Shown piece after piece: positions 43,959 through 56,400 of a stretch of DNA of 64,000 bases. The notes below the pieces were generated by a model. That model was not told where the DNA came from. It searched no databases and saw only the letters and a list, made by a program, of their open reading frames with translations. Location of the stretch: the NCBI GenBank assembly GCA_914767885.1, contig CAJZBQ010000032.1, positions 1,038,818 through 1,102,817 on the forward strand. The letters are read 5' to 3'. Source of the stretch: Blepharisma stoltei. Its lineage: Eukaryota; Ciliophora; Heterotrichea; Heterotrichida; Blepharismidae. The translations under genes were made by a program, and so were the position numbers. How positions within the stretch are numbered: position 1 is the first letter of the stretch; each line of letters begins with the position of its first letter.

Positions 43959-44345
43959 CTAGCCATTTGATACTTTATGAAATGCCATTGATTTTGGCCT
44001 CATAATTCTTTTCGGTTTTGAGTTATGTGACGTTGGAATTGGCGGTCTCAATAATTTAGGAGCTGAACTTGATCTTGAAGTTCTCTGTGAGCAATTTTCA
44101 AAACTATCACAGCAAGTCGATGCTTGATTAGAGCACGACCCCGGAGATTGGCTTCTATTTAAATTTTTTTCTTTAAGCACAGGCCTCTCTACCTTTGGTT
44201 GGCTTGTCTGAACGCGTACAACAGTTTTGCTGAACTGAGACATATATTTTCCAAAAGGATTTGTCATGTAAGGGACTTGATAGCTGCTTCGATTAAAAAT
44301 GCGAGATTTGAAGATATGAGAAGAACTATTTTTGAAAGTTGACAT
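43959..44345 (-). CDS. Unknown basic Ser/Pro-rich protein
   Basis: From ATG at 44345 (MSTFKNSSSHIFKSR), 129 codons to TAG. Ser-, Lys- and Pro-rich with a short Cys cluster CSNQASTCCDSFENC. Likely disordered. No family recognised; no TGA. The 285 bases toward TFB4 are AT-rich and hold nothing visible. Confidence 0.6.
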   Translation of the reverse strand: MSTFKNSSSHIFKSRIFNRSSYQVPYMTNPFGKYMSQFSKTVVRVQTSQPKVERPVLKEKNLNRSQSPGSCSNQASTCCDSFENCSQRTSRSSSAPKLLRPPIPTSHNSKPKRIMRPKSMAFHKVSNG

Positions 44346-44708
44346 TTTTATCAATAATAGCCTTAAGCCTTAATAATCCCGCTTTTACAGTTTTTACTTA
44401 TTTCTCAAGAATAAAATGGGATTCTGAAATAAAAGATTTTTAAAATACAGACTTATATTGCTTAAAAATTTAGTTTAAAATAAAATAAATGAGATTTTAA
44501 GAGGATTTTTAATAATTTAAGCGAGAAATCTACTTTTTTAAACTTTAAGATTTTTTTTTATAAAAATATGATTATAGTCTAATATAGCATGCGATAGGAT
44601 GAGATTGAACAAAGGAAAAAAAATTAAAATAAAAAGAATTAAAATCCTAGTAATGTAGAAATTAAATAACTTTCTGTTAGGCTAGAAATAATAATCAAAA
44701 GTTATGAC

Positions 44709-45174
44709 AGAGATGATATACATAAAAATGGCGACAACGAGCAACCCGACATCGACCTATTTCTTCAACACAGCAGGCAACGGCTTAGTGGTGGGGTTTA
44801 GGTGGGAAAGGGGCAGGAAACCCTTTGTGTTAATCGGGCTAGGTTTTGCATGGCCCCAGGATGCTAATCCATGGGACTCGGGCTTTCTCCTCCAGAGCAA
44901 TCATTATAAAGGACAAGATCGGTGGCAGTCCCGAGTGGAAGCTGATTTCCTCGAACAAGACTTAAGAGATGGCATTTGTCTAATGAGAAACTGCGAGTTT
45001 CAACCCAGTTGTTTGGCCCTTAGGCTCCAGAAGCCATGAAAATTAAGACTGATTGCATGAATCCCTTGTTTGAGGCAACAAGGAGGGTGTCCGCCGGGGC
45101 TCTTTAGTGAGCGATGAGTATTTAGGGGTGCAAGTCCCTGGCCTTGCTAAGAAAAATGGCTCAATCTAATCTAA
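44709..45174 (+). mobile_element. Retroposon-like element with AAAAGTTATGAC duplication
   Basis: Flanked by AAAAGTTATGAC at 44697-44708 and 45175-45186. Contains AAAAATGGCGACAACGAGC near its 5' end and ends in a tail of AATCTAATCT repeats. GC-rich compared with flanks; the 111-residue open frame inside is non-conserved chance coding. Intergenic. Confidence 0.75.
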
Positions 45175-45277
45175 AAAAGTTATGACTGAAGATTAAAAAA
45201 AAACATTTGCTTCATTAATGCTTTAATCTATTTAATATCCCATTAGCGATTCAAAATTTATAACTTATAATAATTAA

Positions 45278-46694
45278 ATGTCAATCATCATTTCCACCCC
45301 AGGCCAAATAGCAGGTGCTCCTACAAATCGATCTACCGCAAAGCAGCAGTGGTCTTTCTCAAAGGCTGCCCGATTTTCAGCCTTAAAACCTACCGAGTAA
45401 GCTTTACCCAGGGCTCATTTTTATTCAATTCCTCCAGCTTTTGACAAAAGATCAGCATCAATCGGCTACGGCACAAAATCTGATTTTACCAAAGAAGAGA
45501 GGACAAATTAAAATAATAACCTGTAGTCTTCCAGGTTTTATGCTTCCGCATGCTTCGATCAACTCCAATCTGCTTGCCGAGCGGAAATTCAGCTGCTATT
45601 TGGAACAGGGTCTTCTGTAGAAGCAGGGTTACACTGTGATCCCCAAGAGTGTCGACGTGTTGGGGAGAAGCCCTGCCAGTATCCATCAGGCGCTATGGAT
45701 GTATAACCTCCTTACGGCTAGTTTTAGAGAGGTAACACCCAGGAAAAAGGAACCATGTTTTTTTGAACTGTAATGGAAAAAGCTGAGCCCAAAAGCCATC
45801 GATCATTGAGTTGCCACAAATTTGCTCCCAAGGCCATCCACCTACAAAATCCCACCATCCGATGATTAATATTAATTTTAAAGGATCCAAGTCTTGGCTA
45901 AGCTATAAGGGACTTTTGCGACCAGAGTGGAGCATTGTCACCAAATATACATTTATTCTCCACTCCATATTAATTATAAAAGAGGACAAGGAAACCCAGA
46001 CCCAAGCGCTTATAATTTACCAAGCGACTTTGACAACAAAAAGCCTTTTGGTTTAGCCTACTCGTTTGGTATTTCTCGTGAAGCCTGTGAAAAAAGGTAT
46101 GTAGAAGGCCACTTTAAAGCAGACCCTTCAGTTCCTGGTCCAGGAACTTACCCGATTACTTCAAAGATAGGACAGGAAGGAAGGAAATTCACATTCAGGC
46201 CTCGCACATCAATTCTAGGTAACTGCTAAGCAGATGAAATGTTTAACAGCCGAAAAAGTCCTGGCCCAGGTGCTTATGACCCTAAAAGTGAGGTTGAAAA
46301 AGGCAGATACACTTTAAGCACTTTTAAAAATGCAGGAATTACGACTTTTTCGCCACTGTCATCGCCAAGGTTTCCGAAGGATCAAAAAAATGGACTGCCT
46401 GGTCCTGGTGCTTACTATAATAGTGAGGATTTCTTAAAGTCTGGGTATTATTTGTCGAAATTTCAGTCTCCAGGGAACAGAGCTTTCCCGATCTCTAATA
46501 GAGATTCGTCTCCAACCTCAGGGTTTTGGGACACTCCAGGACCTGGGAGCTATAGGCTTCCAAGTGAATTTGGGTATTATGAAAGCAAAAATAAAGCGCT
46601 AGATAAGAGACCAAATACTCAGTCTATGCCAAATTTGAAATCTCAAAGGACACCTGCATCAAGTCAGAAGCCAAAGCCTGTTACAAGGAATTAA
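45278..46694 (+). CDS. Sperm-tail PG-rich repeat (ODF3/SHIPPO-like) protein
   Basis: After removing two 15-base introns and the insert 45511-45949, 316 codons. PG-rich repeats are evident: VPGPGTYPITSKIG, SPGPGAYDPKSEV, LPGPGAYYNSEDF, TPGPGSYRLPSEF, plus partial units near the start (SIPPAFDKRSASIGYGTKSD). The C-terminus is a Lys/Pro/Ser tail. Proteins with STPGR repeats are microtubule inner proteins or associated components of cilia and flagella. The junction RTNYIYSPLHINY is in frame after the insert is removed. Fits other ciliary genes in the window. Confidence 0.88.
45397..45411 (+). other. 15-base intron (GTAAGCTTTACCCAG)
   Basis: Holds an in-frame TAA at its start. Removal joins LKPTE to AHFYSIPPAFDK. 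Confidence 0.9.
45511..45949. mobile_element. 439-base insertion in the PG-rich-repeat gene
   Basis: GC-richer non-coding DNA between TA copies. Starts AAATAATAACCTGTAGTC, no clear inverted repeats. It may be another retroposon-like element. Removal joins EERTNY to IYSPLHINYK. Confidence 0.75.
46219..46233 (+). other. 15-base intron (GTAACTGCTAAGCAG)
   Basis: Carries an in-frame TAA. Removal joins RPRTSILD to EMFNSRKSPG, keeping the PG-rich repeats in one frame. Confidence 0.9.
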
Positions 46695-47211
46695 ATAGTG
46701 TTTAGATTTTTTATGAATTTGGTATTATGTTTGTTGATAGCAGTTTAGTCTTCTTAAATCTTATATCAAAGCTATTTTAGATTTCATAGAAGAGAATAAA
46801 TCTTGATAAAAATAATTTATGGCAGCTTTTTCAATTTATAAATAGCAATATAGTTATTTTTATATTTGATAGATTTTTGGCTACAAAGGAAAGATTTGAA
46901 AAGATAAGATTATTGCTAATAAAACAATAGCATTAATAATAAATGCTAGGTGTTTAGAAATAGCGATTTTAATTAAAAACTATTTGCAATATTAGATTAT
47001 TTATAAATATTTTAAGTTTTCATTAGAAGAGGCAATAGATACCTTATGCTAGGGTATACTTATTCTATGATCGATAATATAATTCATATCATTACCAAAT
47101 AATATTGAGGCACTTTCAAGAATCTATTAATTATGCAAGCAGTGGAAAATGCTAATTTTAAAAATAAAAATGTTCAGAATTTAAAAGTCCTTATCTTTAC
47201 TGACTCCTTAA
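46695..47211. other. Intergenic region, nothing recognised
   Basis: AT-rich stretch of about 500 bases after the PG-rich gene. No gene or element ends seen until the target duplication at 47202. Confidence 0.5.
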
Positions 47212-48581
47212 CTTATGATACTTTAAAATGGCGGGAGAACCAATCTCCTCTTATATCTGTACCCAGACAGGATTCTGAGCAACTTATGGAGGGGAGATTA
47301 GCGGTGCTTGAAGAGCATTCAGACTGGTTTTAGTTTGTCAGGTAGAGCTCAATAGCTAGTTGACAGGGCGCAAGCTCATATCCAGGGAAAAGTTTTACCT
47401 CGATGGAAGATGGGGCTTTGAGTTTTGAAAGTGATAGCCAACTAAGATCAGTGGACATTCACTTGGCCAATCGGGTAATTTCCAATGTGATATCAAGACT
47501 TGCATCCATAGCTGTAAGTTCCAGACAAAAATACAATGACAACCGACTCGTCCTCTCCCAGACCTGTTTCCAGTTTGGGGGCCTTGCTGCGGCCAAACAG
47601 GAAACGGAGTCTACGGTACTGGGCATTTGTTTTCCGGTTGGGATTTGCCTCCCTCGTCCGGCAATGAAGACTTTGTGTCTTCCCTATAGACATTTGTAAA
47701 AAGGCTTTACCCCTAGAGACTATAAGTGCCGACGACGAAGGCCTAGTTGGTACCGATACTAGCTAGGGAGTTTATCCCTAGCTGGAGTTCTAGTCACTCA
47801 AGCACAGCCACAAATCCCAAACCTGCATACTCCAAAGTTCCGAGACAGCATTAAGAGCCAGTCCAAAGCCGGAGGAGAGAGATCTTTGGTGGATGCCTGA
47901 CATACACAAGAAGGTTCGCTATCAGCTGAACGAGTCTTCTATAAGACTCATCTCGGGTAAGACGTAAAAGAAGGAAGAGCCCTAATCTTCAATTAACGTT
48001 AATGATAATGGCTGTAAGTTCCAATCAGGCCGATTGCCTATCCAAAAATAACTCTTTGAATTTTTAAAACCCGATAACGTACGGCAGGTAAGGTTATTAA
48101 AAGTTAGGCTTTAGCCATATTGATGACGCAGCACCCAAAGACCTCTCATACGAGAGATTCTATCGCTTTTCGACTTTAGCCCAGAGGGTCTTTCCAGGTG
48201 GATGTCACTTCCCACACCTTCTGTTTCCGACTTGCCTTGCGGCTTCATTCTTAAGTGGGTATTTATGGATTTCTGCAGCCCTGCTATGGGCGATTGGTGC
48301 AGCTTGATTCCAAGATCCTTGGAGTCTGTCGGATGCCAAAGTGCCTTCCTTCGACAGCTATAGGCAAAAGGCTACTCCCCTGTGGCTTTGGCCCGAGCAC
48401 CCATTTTCTCGGAAGAGGCTGCCCATGGGTCCTTGAATCCAAAAGGACGTTGTTGAGGATCTCCATTTCCAACTATCTCTTGAGCCTACATTTGATTCTT
48501 TACTCAGAATTCGTCCCTGTTCGCCGTGGCCCATAAGGTCTGACTGTTGCGCCAAAAGGGCAGGTTTGCAAATTAAGTTAA
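47212..48581 (+). mobile_element. 1.4 kb retroposon-like element, longest copy
   Basis: Flanked by GACTCCTTAA at 47202-47211 and 48582-48591. Begins CTTATGATACTTTAAAATGG followed by CGGGAGAACC, and contains the family core TCCAGGGAAAAGTTTTACC and TTTTGAAAGTGATAGCCAAC. The GC-rich interior has no long open frame on either strand in the TGA-Trp code. It may be a long non-autonomous copy or a composite of two elements. Intergenic. Confidence 0.7.
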
Positions 48582-48591
48582 GACTCCTTAA

Positions 48592-49037
48592 ACTCCCTTA
48601 ATGAGCAAAAATTCTTTAATATACAAGTAATAAGTATAATAAAATTTGTTAATTTTATTTATTTTGCATTCTAAAGCATAAATTTACAAAATAAATTAAT
48701 TTTTATTCCCAATTTTTGCGAGTCGGGGCTTTCACATTCTGAAAAAATTATATGTAAAATTTAATCCTATCCAATCCGGAATAAAGTCTAAAAATTAGAA
48801 TTTTCCGTTTTACGTTTTCAAGTTGAAAAAAAAAAAAAATTGGAATTTTCAGTCATTTTAACAGTAAAAAAAATGTGCTTTATTCTGGATCAACCAAATA
48901 ATGGGAGCAAAATATGTTTTGCTCACCAATATAGAGAGAGTGAGAACATTGACTTAATAAAAAGCTCTCTTTATATATTTATTTATTACTAGCATTTATA
49001 ATCTCCTGGAACAAATTATTTATTGAATGGTTCTCTA
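48592..49037. other. AT-rich intergenic segment
   Basis: About 450 bases after the long retroposon-like element, very A/T-rich with poly-A runs at about 48829. No gene or element seen. Confidence 0.4.
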
Positions 49038-49321
49038 ACTCCCCCCTCTCCGTGAGCGAACAAAAATATCTTGCTCGAAATTTAAAAAAATCCTAAACCG
49101 CAAAAATTGGAAAGCAAATATTAATTTAATTTGTAAAATTTATGTTGTTTAAAACGCAATTTATTTAAATTAAACAGAATTAGCTCGAGATTTCATTATA
49201 ATAATTATCACTTATATATCAAAATCTTTTTCAGAAAAAAATTTTTGTTCGCTCACGGAGGGTGAATTTTTTGGACAAATAATAGGGATTTTTTCTAATG
49301 GTTTTGCTCGAGGAGGGAGTA
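49038..49321. mobile_element. 284-base internally deleted MITE
   Basis: Left end ACTCCCCCCTCTCCGTGAG lacks the second half of its hairpin, going straight to TCGAAATTTAAAAAAATCC. Right half is full. An internally shortened copy of the 381-base element. Intergenic. Confidence 0.85.
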
Positions 49322-49554
49322 AGAGGATAAATTTGGTAAATTTTTATTGAATAGTTCTCCAAATGGATAAATTTGGTAAATTTTAGTAAAATGATCTCAT
49401 TAGTTATTCGAAAAGTTCTTATAAATACGAATGACAATACTTATTACAATAGTCTCCAGTTTAATTATTTTAGATAGCTTTAATTCTAGTTCTAATGTTA
49501 AATAATTGAAGAAAATTAATTCTTTGTTAACCATATTTAGAAAGATAATTCCTA

Positions 49555-49762
49555 CTCTCTTTAAATTGAACCAAAAAGGAGGGTAGTTTGTTTTAAGCAA
49601 ATAAAAAAAAATTAATAAATATTATTCAAAAAATTAATCGCTTGAAAACTATTTGCTATAAAAATTAGTATTTTTTTTTCACTTATGAAATTTTTCGATT
49701 GGAATAAAATTTTTTTCCAATTTAAAGTGGGGTTAAAGTATCCAATATAAAGGGGTGAGTTA
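49555..49762. mobile_element. Element of the CTCCC-TTTAAATTGAA family
   Basis: Ends ACTCTCTTTAAATTGAACC and AATTTAAAGTGGGG, the latter continuing to AGGGGTGAGTTA. Ends 12 bases before the start of the double ubiquitin-like gene, so it sits in its promoter region. Confidence 0.55.
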
Positions 49763-49774
49763 GTAATATATAAG

Positions 49775-51027
49775 ATGTCTGATAAATATCTGACTCCTCC
49801 TGGCCGACCACATCCCCAAAGAAAGATCAAAGCAAACATAAGTAAAAGAAACAGCCAAGAAGCTATGGAATTCAACATACAGCAAGCTCTAAACCCTGGA
49901 AATTTATTAATCTCAGATAGAGCACTGATGGAAAGACATGGAAAAGTAACTGAAGAGACTAAACAAAGAGCAGCTCCTACAAAATTATCAATAGGATCAT
50001 TTCCTATTATAGTAAGCACAAACTCGAAATTGCCTGAGCCTGAATTTCCACCAAATGATCCTGAAGGAGAAGCAGAAACTCCAATAAGCTATCCAATAAT
50101 TATTCTATTTAAAACAGGCCATGCTTTTCCACTGGAAGTGCATGCGACTGATACAGTTGCAGATGTGAAAAATCAAATTTCGAAATGGGAACTGATTCCT
50201 ACAGCTAGACAAAGGCTTAAATTTTCAGGGAGACGTTTACTTAATCATGAAACTATGGCTGGCATTAATTAAAAAAATATGATCCATGAATTGGTAGTTC
50301 GACCGACTATTTTTTATTGGGTAATTTTTCTCTCAAGGGCTCATCTACAAAGAGCTTTTCCCAAGCTCTAAAATCGGATCAAAAAGTATTGGCTATCTGA
50401 AATAGGATGGCTGGCAAGATGGACAGGCATCAAGACATGTGGGACGAAGAGTAGACAGTGAGACTGAACGAGCCTCTGCATGATTCAAAGTCGGAAGAGC
50501 GGTGAATTGTCTGAGGCAAAGATGGAATCAAGTCCACAGCTCATCAGGCTCCAATAGAGAAAAATGCAAGTTGATCACATAGAAGACTTTTTTTGACGAT
50601 AACAGCCTTAAGGCCTAGCGCTGTGAGCTTTGTTTCCTCCATTAAATGGTCTAGGATCTCTAAATAAAATTTATTTTTATTCGCTCGCTCGTCTGGCATT
50701 AATGTGAAAAAAGGTGATATTTTAGAGTTTTGTTTAATATCCAATAACAGTCGCCAAGCTCCACAAACGCCTAGCAATCCAAGTGGTAATGAATCTTTAA
50801 TTTATCTTAAATCAATGGAAGGACGGACTATTAAGCTTTATATTGATCTAACCGAATCCGTAAAAAGCTTGAAACTAAAAATCATGGATGCTAAAGGAAT
50901 TGTGCCAAGAGAGCAAAGGCTGATTTTAAATGGCCAAGAAATGATAGAAATTGATAGAAGTCTAGAGAGTTATGGGGTTCATAACGAAAGCACAATTCGT
51001 CTTTTTCAAATGCTGAGAGGGTGCTAA
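49775..51027 (+). CDS. Protein with two ubiquitin-like domains
   Basis: Removing the insert 50270-50692 and one 11-base duplication copy gives 273 codons. Residues about 110-185 (IILFKTGHAFPLEVHATDTV...RQRLKFSGRRLLNHETMAGI) and 205-272 (IKLYIDLTESVKSLKLKIMD...EQRLILNGQEMIEIDRSLES) are ubiquitin folds with the QRL/LxFxG signature. The C-terminal end is RGC, so there is no GlyGly for conjugation. It is thus an adaptor-type UBL protein. The N-terminal 100 residues are basic and disordered. Possibly proteasome- or axoneme-associated; no specific family assigned. Confidence 0.8.
50270..50692 (-). mobile_element. Retroposon-like insertion with exact 11-base duplication
   Basis: Flanked by CTGGCATTAAT at 50259-50269 and 50693-50703. 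On the minus strand it ends in GATCATATTTTTTTA, a possible A/T tail. Non-coding, moderately GC-rich. Removing the element and one repeat gives TMAGI-NVKKGDILEF, exactly the expected ubiquitin-fold strand. The repeat contains TA. Confidence 0.85.
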
Positions 51028-52920
51028 AGAAGATTAAACATTGTTAATATCTAGTTAAAATGATAAAAAGTCTAATTAATATTTTAAATGAAGTTTGATA
51101 GGATTAATATGTACTTTATAGCAATAGCATTCTTTGAAAGCCATCGAGTATTTTAATCATATATATTAATATAATGTACTGCAAATATTGTTTGCAAGCA
51201 TATATTAAAATAATAAATGAAAAAATAATATTTTAAGCATAAGTAGAATTTGTATCCTAGTCAAATTTTACATTTTAAATGCATCTTTTAAGCAAGCCGT
51301 AATCATTAATTTAATATAAAAATAGCATATTTAATCATGATAAGTAAAGTGTGAAAGATTCAATTACAATCAGTAATCGTACATGTGATAAAGTTATTAC
51401 TCATAGATTTGGACTGATTATATTTTTACTTTCCAATTTTATCTTTATGCAAAAGAAATATAGCCCATAGCCCTATATAGATTTCTTTATTAAGGCAAAT
51501 GCAATAGATAGTTGAACGACCAAGACAGACTCCCTAAAATGGATAAGCTAAATCTCTGTACCAGGAAGAGTTAAGAAGTAGCATGCCAAAAAATGACTGA
51601 CAAGTGCAAGCAAGTTGACAAGCAAACACGCCAATTTTTTAAATGTCTTATTATTAAATTAATTTTAAATTTGCATTCTCTTTTAGACTTGCGCTGATAA
51701 ATATCTTACCATAATATTCAATCCAAGTAAGAAATAAGTTCTAATTTATAGTAAATAATGAATAAAAGTTAAGAACTACAAATATTTATTTACAATAATT
51801 AGTACTCATAAAAGCTAATTCAATAAAAAAATTAAAACACTTGAAATGTTTCAGCTGCTGATAAAAAAATCATTGATTGATTTTAGGCTTTTGCATTATG
51901 TAAAAGCTAAGCTATTATTGTTGAATTAATTTCTGCTATGGCTAAATGCTTTGAGAAATAAAGAATGCAATGAATTATACATATTTTCTGACTCAATAAT
52001 TCCAATTTTACAAATATGAAATTTACTATAATAGAAATATATGGTTTATATTTTGAAAATTAAAAACTTAACAATTTTTTGATCCAATAATTCCTATTTT
52101 ACTAGGAAGTATCAAACTAAGATTTTTATATTTTGCAATTAATTAAGTCTAAACACCAGCACAACGACCATTATTTTTATATTTGTTTTATAAATTAATT
52201 AAAGTAAGCTAAATTTTTTTATTGCAGGAATCCAATATTTCAGAGTTATCATAAAAATGACTCAGCACTTTGCATAATGCAAATGCCTATAAATTCTTAA
52301 TAATCCTGCTACAGTAAGTCCTGCAGCAATTCTTGCAATTTACATAAGCTCATATTTCCGTTTTAAAAGCTACTCATATTGATTATTTTATATGAATATA
52401 ACTATGGAAATACTTTTAGATGCTTCTAAACAAGAATATCCGTTTTTAATGATCATGTGTACTTAATTTAACCTAATTTACTTGCTGAACCAAATTCTAA
52501 CAGAAGAGAAAAAAAAAATAGTTAAGATATTAATCAATTCCAATCTAAAAGAGTATCCTAAATTTAAAATTAATTTAAATAATAATGCCATTTTAAAATT
52601 GGCGCACTTGCTTTTCAACCATTTTTTGACATGCCACTTTTTAACAGTTCCTACTCGTGATTTAGCTCATCCGAGTCAGCTTGGTCGCTCATCTATATAT
52701 TACATTTTATTCGACAAAGGAATCTATATAGGGGTATGGCTATACAGATAAAATAAAAATATATATTTTCAGTTGCGGCCAGAGCATAAATAATACAAGA
52801 TTAGAATTTTAAAAATCTTTGAGTTCATATCCATCTTCATTTAGGCATTATGCTGATTTTATGCTGAATGCAAAAATATAAGCTCACTATAAATTGATGT
52901 CTCCTTTTTAATATAATGTA
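51028..52920. other. Gene-free AT-rich region
   Basis: About 1.9 kb, very AT-rich with few long open frames; the one at 52482-52751 begins with TTG and has no conserved features. No inverted-repeat elements recognised. Confidence 0.6.
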
Positions 52921-52931
52921 AAATCCAGCGC

Positions 52932-53366
52932 GATAATAAAATGGCATTCGGTTCGAGAGAAATTAGCTCTGCTAATTTTCTCTCCCTCATGGAATTTTAT
53001 TTATAGGGTTAGGTTTTCACTCGAAGACTTCTGGACAGCAACAGTGGTTTAACTTTGGAGATAACCAGAGGAACCACTCCTCAGTCCACTCAAGATTTCG
53101 GGCTTTTACCTCTCAGCACATCCCCACGGGAGGATGACCCTTAGGTGTAACACGCGCAGGAGCTGAGTCGAGCGACAAGGGCGACGGCAACGCGCCGGGC
53201 GAGACGTGCAGCAAGACCGGTGAAGCAGGAGTTGATAGAAAGCTTGGACGGGGCTGACCCGTGCCAAGATGGCTCGCCTACGTCATCAGTTTTGCCATAG
53301 GCCCTTTTGGGCTGCGGCACTAGACACCTTAAACACCAGATAATTAAGTAAGTAAGTAAGTAAGTA
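52932..53366 (+). mobile_element. Retroposon with (TAAG)n tail and AAATCCAGCGC duplication
   Basis: AAATCCAGCGC flanks both sides (52921-52931, 53367-53377), preceded each time by GTA. Starts GATAATAAAATGGCATTCGG, has an internal hairpin (GAGAGAAATTAGC / GCTAATTTTCTCTC) and ends in six TAAG units. A target duplication plus short tandem tail is the mark of target-primed reverse transcription as in LINE/SINE elements. No open frame, so non-autonomous or truncated. Confidence 0.85.
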
Positions 53367-53483
53367 AAATCCAGCGCATTTTAAACAGTAAAATTAAAAA
53401 CCCAAGGAATTTATCGTTCATTTTTAAATATTTATGCAGATATTACCTCAAAGATGATTTTAGTTAATCTTTAATATTTTATC

Positions 53484-56400
53484 TTACTTGTTGAACATAA
53501 GACCAGGAAAAGGGACACAAATTTGTCCACTATTATAGAATCCTGAGCTGCACGCACAAACTTTAGCCCACTCGACATAATATGCATTTGGATCCAAGCA
53601 AGTGCACGAATTCCCAACCAAGACCATATGGGCCGAGTCGTAGCAGCTCAAGCATTGGTTATCAGTGCACTGAGAACAGCTTGGCCCACATGCGTTACAA
53701 ACATTATTGTAATAGCCATAAGGGCATTCACACTTCAGTGTAGTTTGGTTAAATACTGCATTTGGGTCAATGCAGCTGCACACTCCATCATTTAAAATCA
53801 TATTTTTTTCATCAGAGCAAGAAGTGCATGTTACACCATCCTCTAAGCAGCCATAACAAGTAGCAAGGCAAGATACACATGATGAGCTGTCGTTATAATA
53901 GCCTAAATTGCATTCGCATTGATGGGTTGTAGTATTGAATTCAGAGTTAATATCTGGACAAACACAAATTCCATCAATATAAATGTAATCAGAAGTGCAA
54001 GAGGTGCAAACGGAGTTAGATGTGCATTTGGCACAAGTTTCGGGGCATGGGAGACATGAATAAGTCGAATTCATGTAAAATCCATTATTGCAAATGCAGC
54101 CTCCACTTAGAAATGCATTCGGATCACAAGTGCATACTCCATTTTGAACCATAAAGGTCGGCTGGCATGATGTGCATATAGAATTACTTGTGCATACATT
54201 GCAATAATTACCACAATTCTGGCATCCGCAGGTACTGCAACTTCTATACTGCCCAGCAGGACAGTAACAATCATTTAACTCTGTATTGTAAGCCAAGCCA
54301 CTTTGACAGATGCATTGTATTACATTTCCAACATAGCTTGTCGTCATTCAATATCCCTCGCAAGTTGCACAATCACCATTAGAGTATATTGACTGGCATG
54401 TACGACTTTGGGTGCAGCAATGATTATAGTTATCACATGAGTAGAAATTATTTTCACAAGCACAACTATAGTAAGCAGTACTTCATGTTTGGTTTTGAGG
54501 GCATTCTTGTAAGCAAGTTCCATCCAGTGAACAAGAAGGGCAACCACAATAAGCACATTCATTCCCATTTCAGTATGTAGGACCCTCATAGCTGCATATG
54601 CAATTATTCAAAGTAGAATTGTAATATCCATATCGGCATTGACACTGTGAATTATAATTATTCATAGAAGCAATGCACTCTATACAGCCAACATTATTTC
54701 ACTTAATGCAGCCAGGAATTTGATTATCTGGGTTGCAGTCATAATTATCAGTAGTATAATAACCAGAATTGCAAAAACAATCTTTCAATACTGTACTATA
54801 ATACATATTAGGAGTTGTGCAATAGCATTGACCTTTATATATTCACATATTACTATAACGAGTGGTGATGCACTCCATGCATGAGCCATCCATTGAATAT
54901 TGCACACATGGACCTGTAATTTGGAGGCATTCGAGTGAGTTTCCAGTTTGGCTAGGTAAATATCCATTTAAGCATTGGCATGCATTAATAGAAATATTAA
55001 AAAAGGAATTTGGATCATTGCAGTAGCACATTCCAGAGCTCAAAGTCATATTAACTTCATCAATGCAGGATAAGCATCTATTACTCTCACAAGTACTGCA
55101 TATTGGAGAGTGGCAGGCTGTGCATGCATTTCCATCATAATAATATTTCTCTTGGCAAATACAACTATTGCTGATTGGGTCATAAATTGTATTTGCTGCA
55201 TTGCATACACAATTTCCAGATATAGCCGGATTCATTTTTAGCTCGGTTCCTTAGGCCGGCTTGAGATTTGGCTAGTCAATTTTTGGTGATTAGATTAGAT
55301 TAACGCTTTGTGCGTTCCGCAGTGATGTCGCTGCGGGGTGGGCTCCCTCAAGGCTAACTTAGGCCCGGGCCGAAACCCCCGGTTTCTCGGTAGTGGTATT
55401 TCGCTCCGGATCCGATTCATACGGATTTTGCGGGAACCACCATTTCCAACCTAAGCGCCAGCATTACCCAACCCTGCTTAGCTCGGCCAGATCGCCCCCT
55501 TTATCAGGGACCCTTTTAGCTGGAGAGACTTGCGCCTTTGATATCTGAGAGCTTCGCCTTCCCCTCTTTTCCGGATTATCTCCGAGAAAGAACTCAACCC
55601 CTTGCGGGATTCGGGACGAAGCCACCAAGTAGCCTAGGCAGGTAACTCACCCTGCCTCTTTCGGACACTGAGTCTGGGCCTCAGCGCTACTGGCAAAAAG
55701 AATGCGAAAAACTGCTGCCCGGGTCAAGTCCCAAAATCAGCGGAAATAGGGCTGGGCCTCTCGCCTCGAGGCTAACTCTTCCCTTGAGTAGCTCTCCGCA
55801 TCCAAAAACCACGTCCGGTATACATAAGGACACCCGCCACGGAGGGACGGGTCACTCTTCTCCGGCCATTTTATGTATATAATTTTTGGACATAAACTAT
55901 CTCCAATTAGGCTATAGACTGGATTTGCTAACTCAAGGAGTTGCTCTATCAATAAAAGTGACTAGCAAAACCTCTAATTGGTTTTTAGGGTTTGGTGAAG
56001 TTCGAGGTAAATAAAAGCTTGAACTATACAACACTCATTTCTTGAGGATTTGAACAATAAATGCAGACATTGTTTGCAGTGCATGAAGAGCATTGCACAG
56101 GACAGGTAATGCATACTCCATTGGCTAATTGATATCCTTTATCACAAATACATATTTTTTGGGTTGAGTTAAAGCTAGCATTCGGATCACTACAAGTACA
56201 AACGCCATTGAGCAAAGTCATATGGGCTTGATCAATACAATTTGTGCATGCCGTACTACTTTGGCAAGTTACACAAGTGGTTTGGCAGGCTCGACATATA
56301 GAATTGCTTGAAAAATATCCATCAAAGCACACACACGAATCTTTAGTTGTATCAAAAACTGCATTTGGGTCTTTGCATGTGCATGCCCCATTGCTTAGAA

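Noticed and set aside
44704-45039. A 111-residue protein gene
   Set aside because: The frame lies wholly within a target-duplicated retroposon-like element and has no conserved features.
52482-52751. An 89-residue open frame
   Set aside because: Begins with TTG only, composition follows the local AT-rich background, and no upstream or downstream coding continuation is present.
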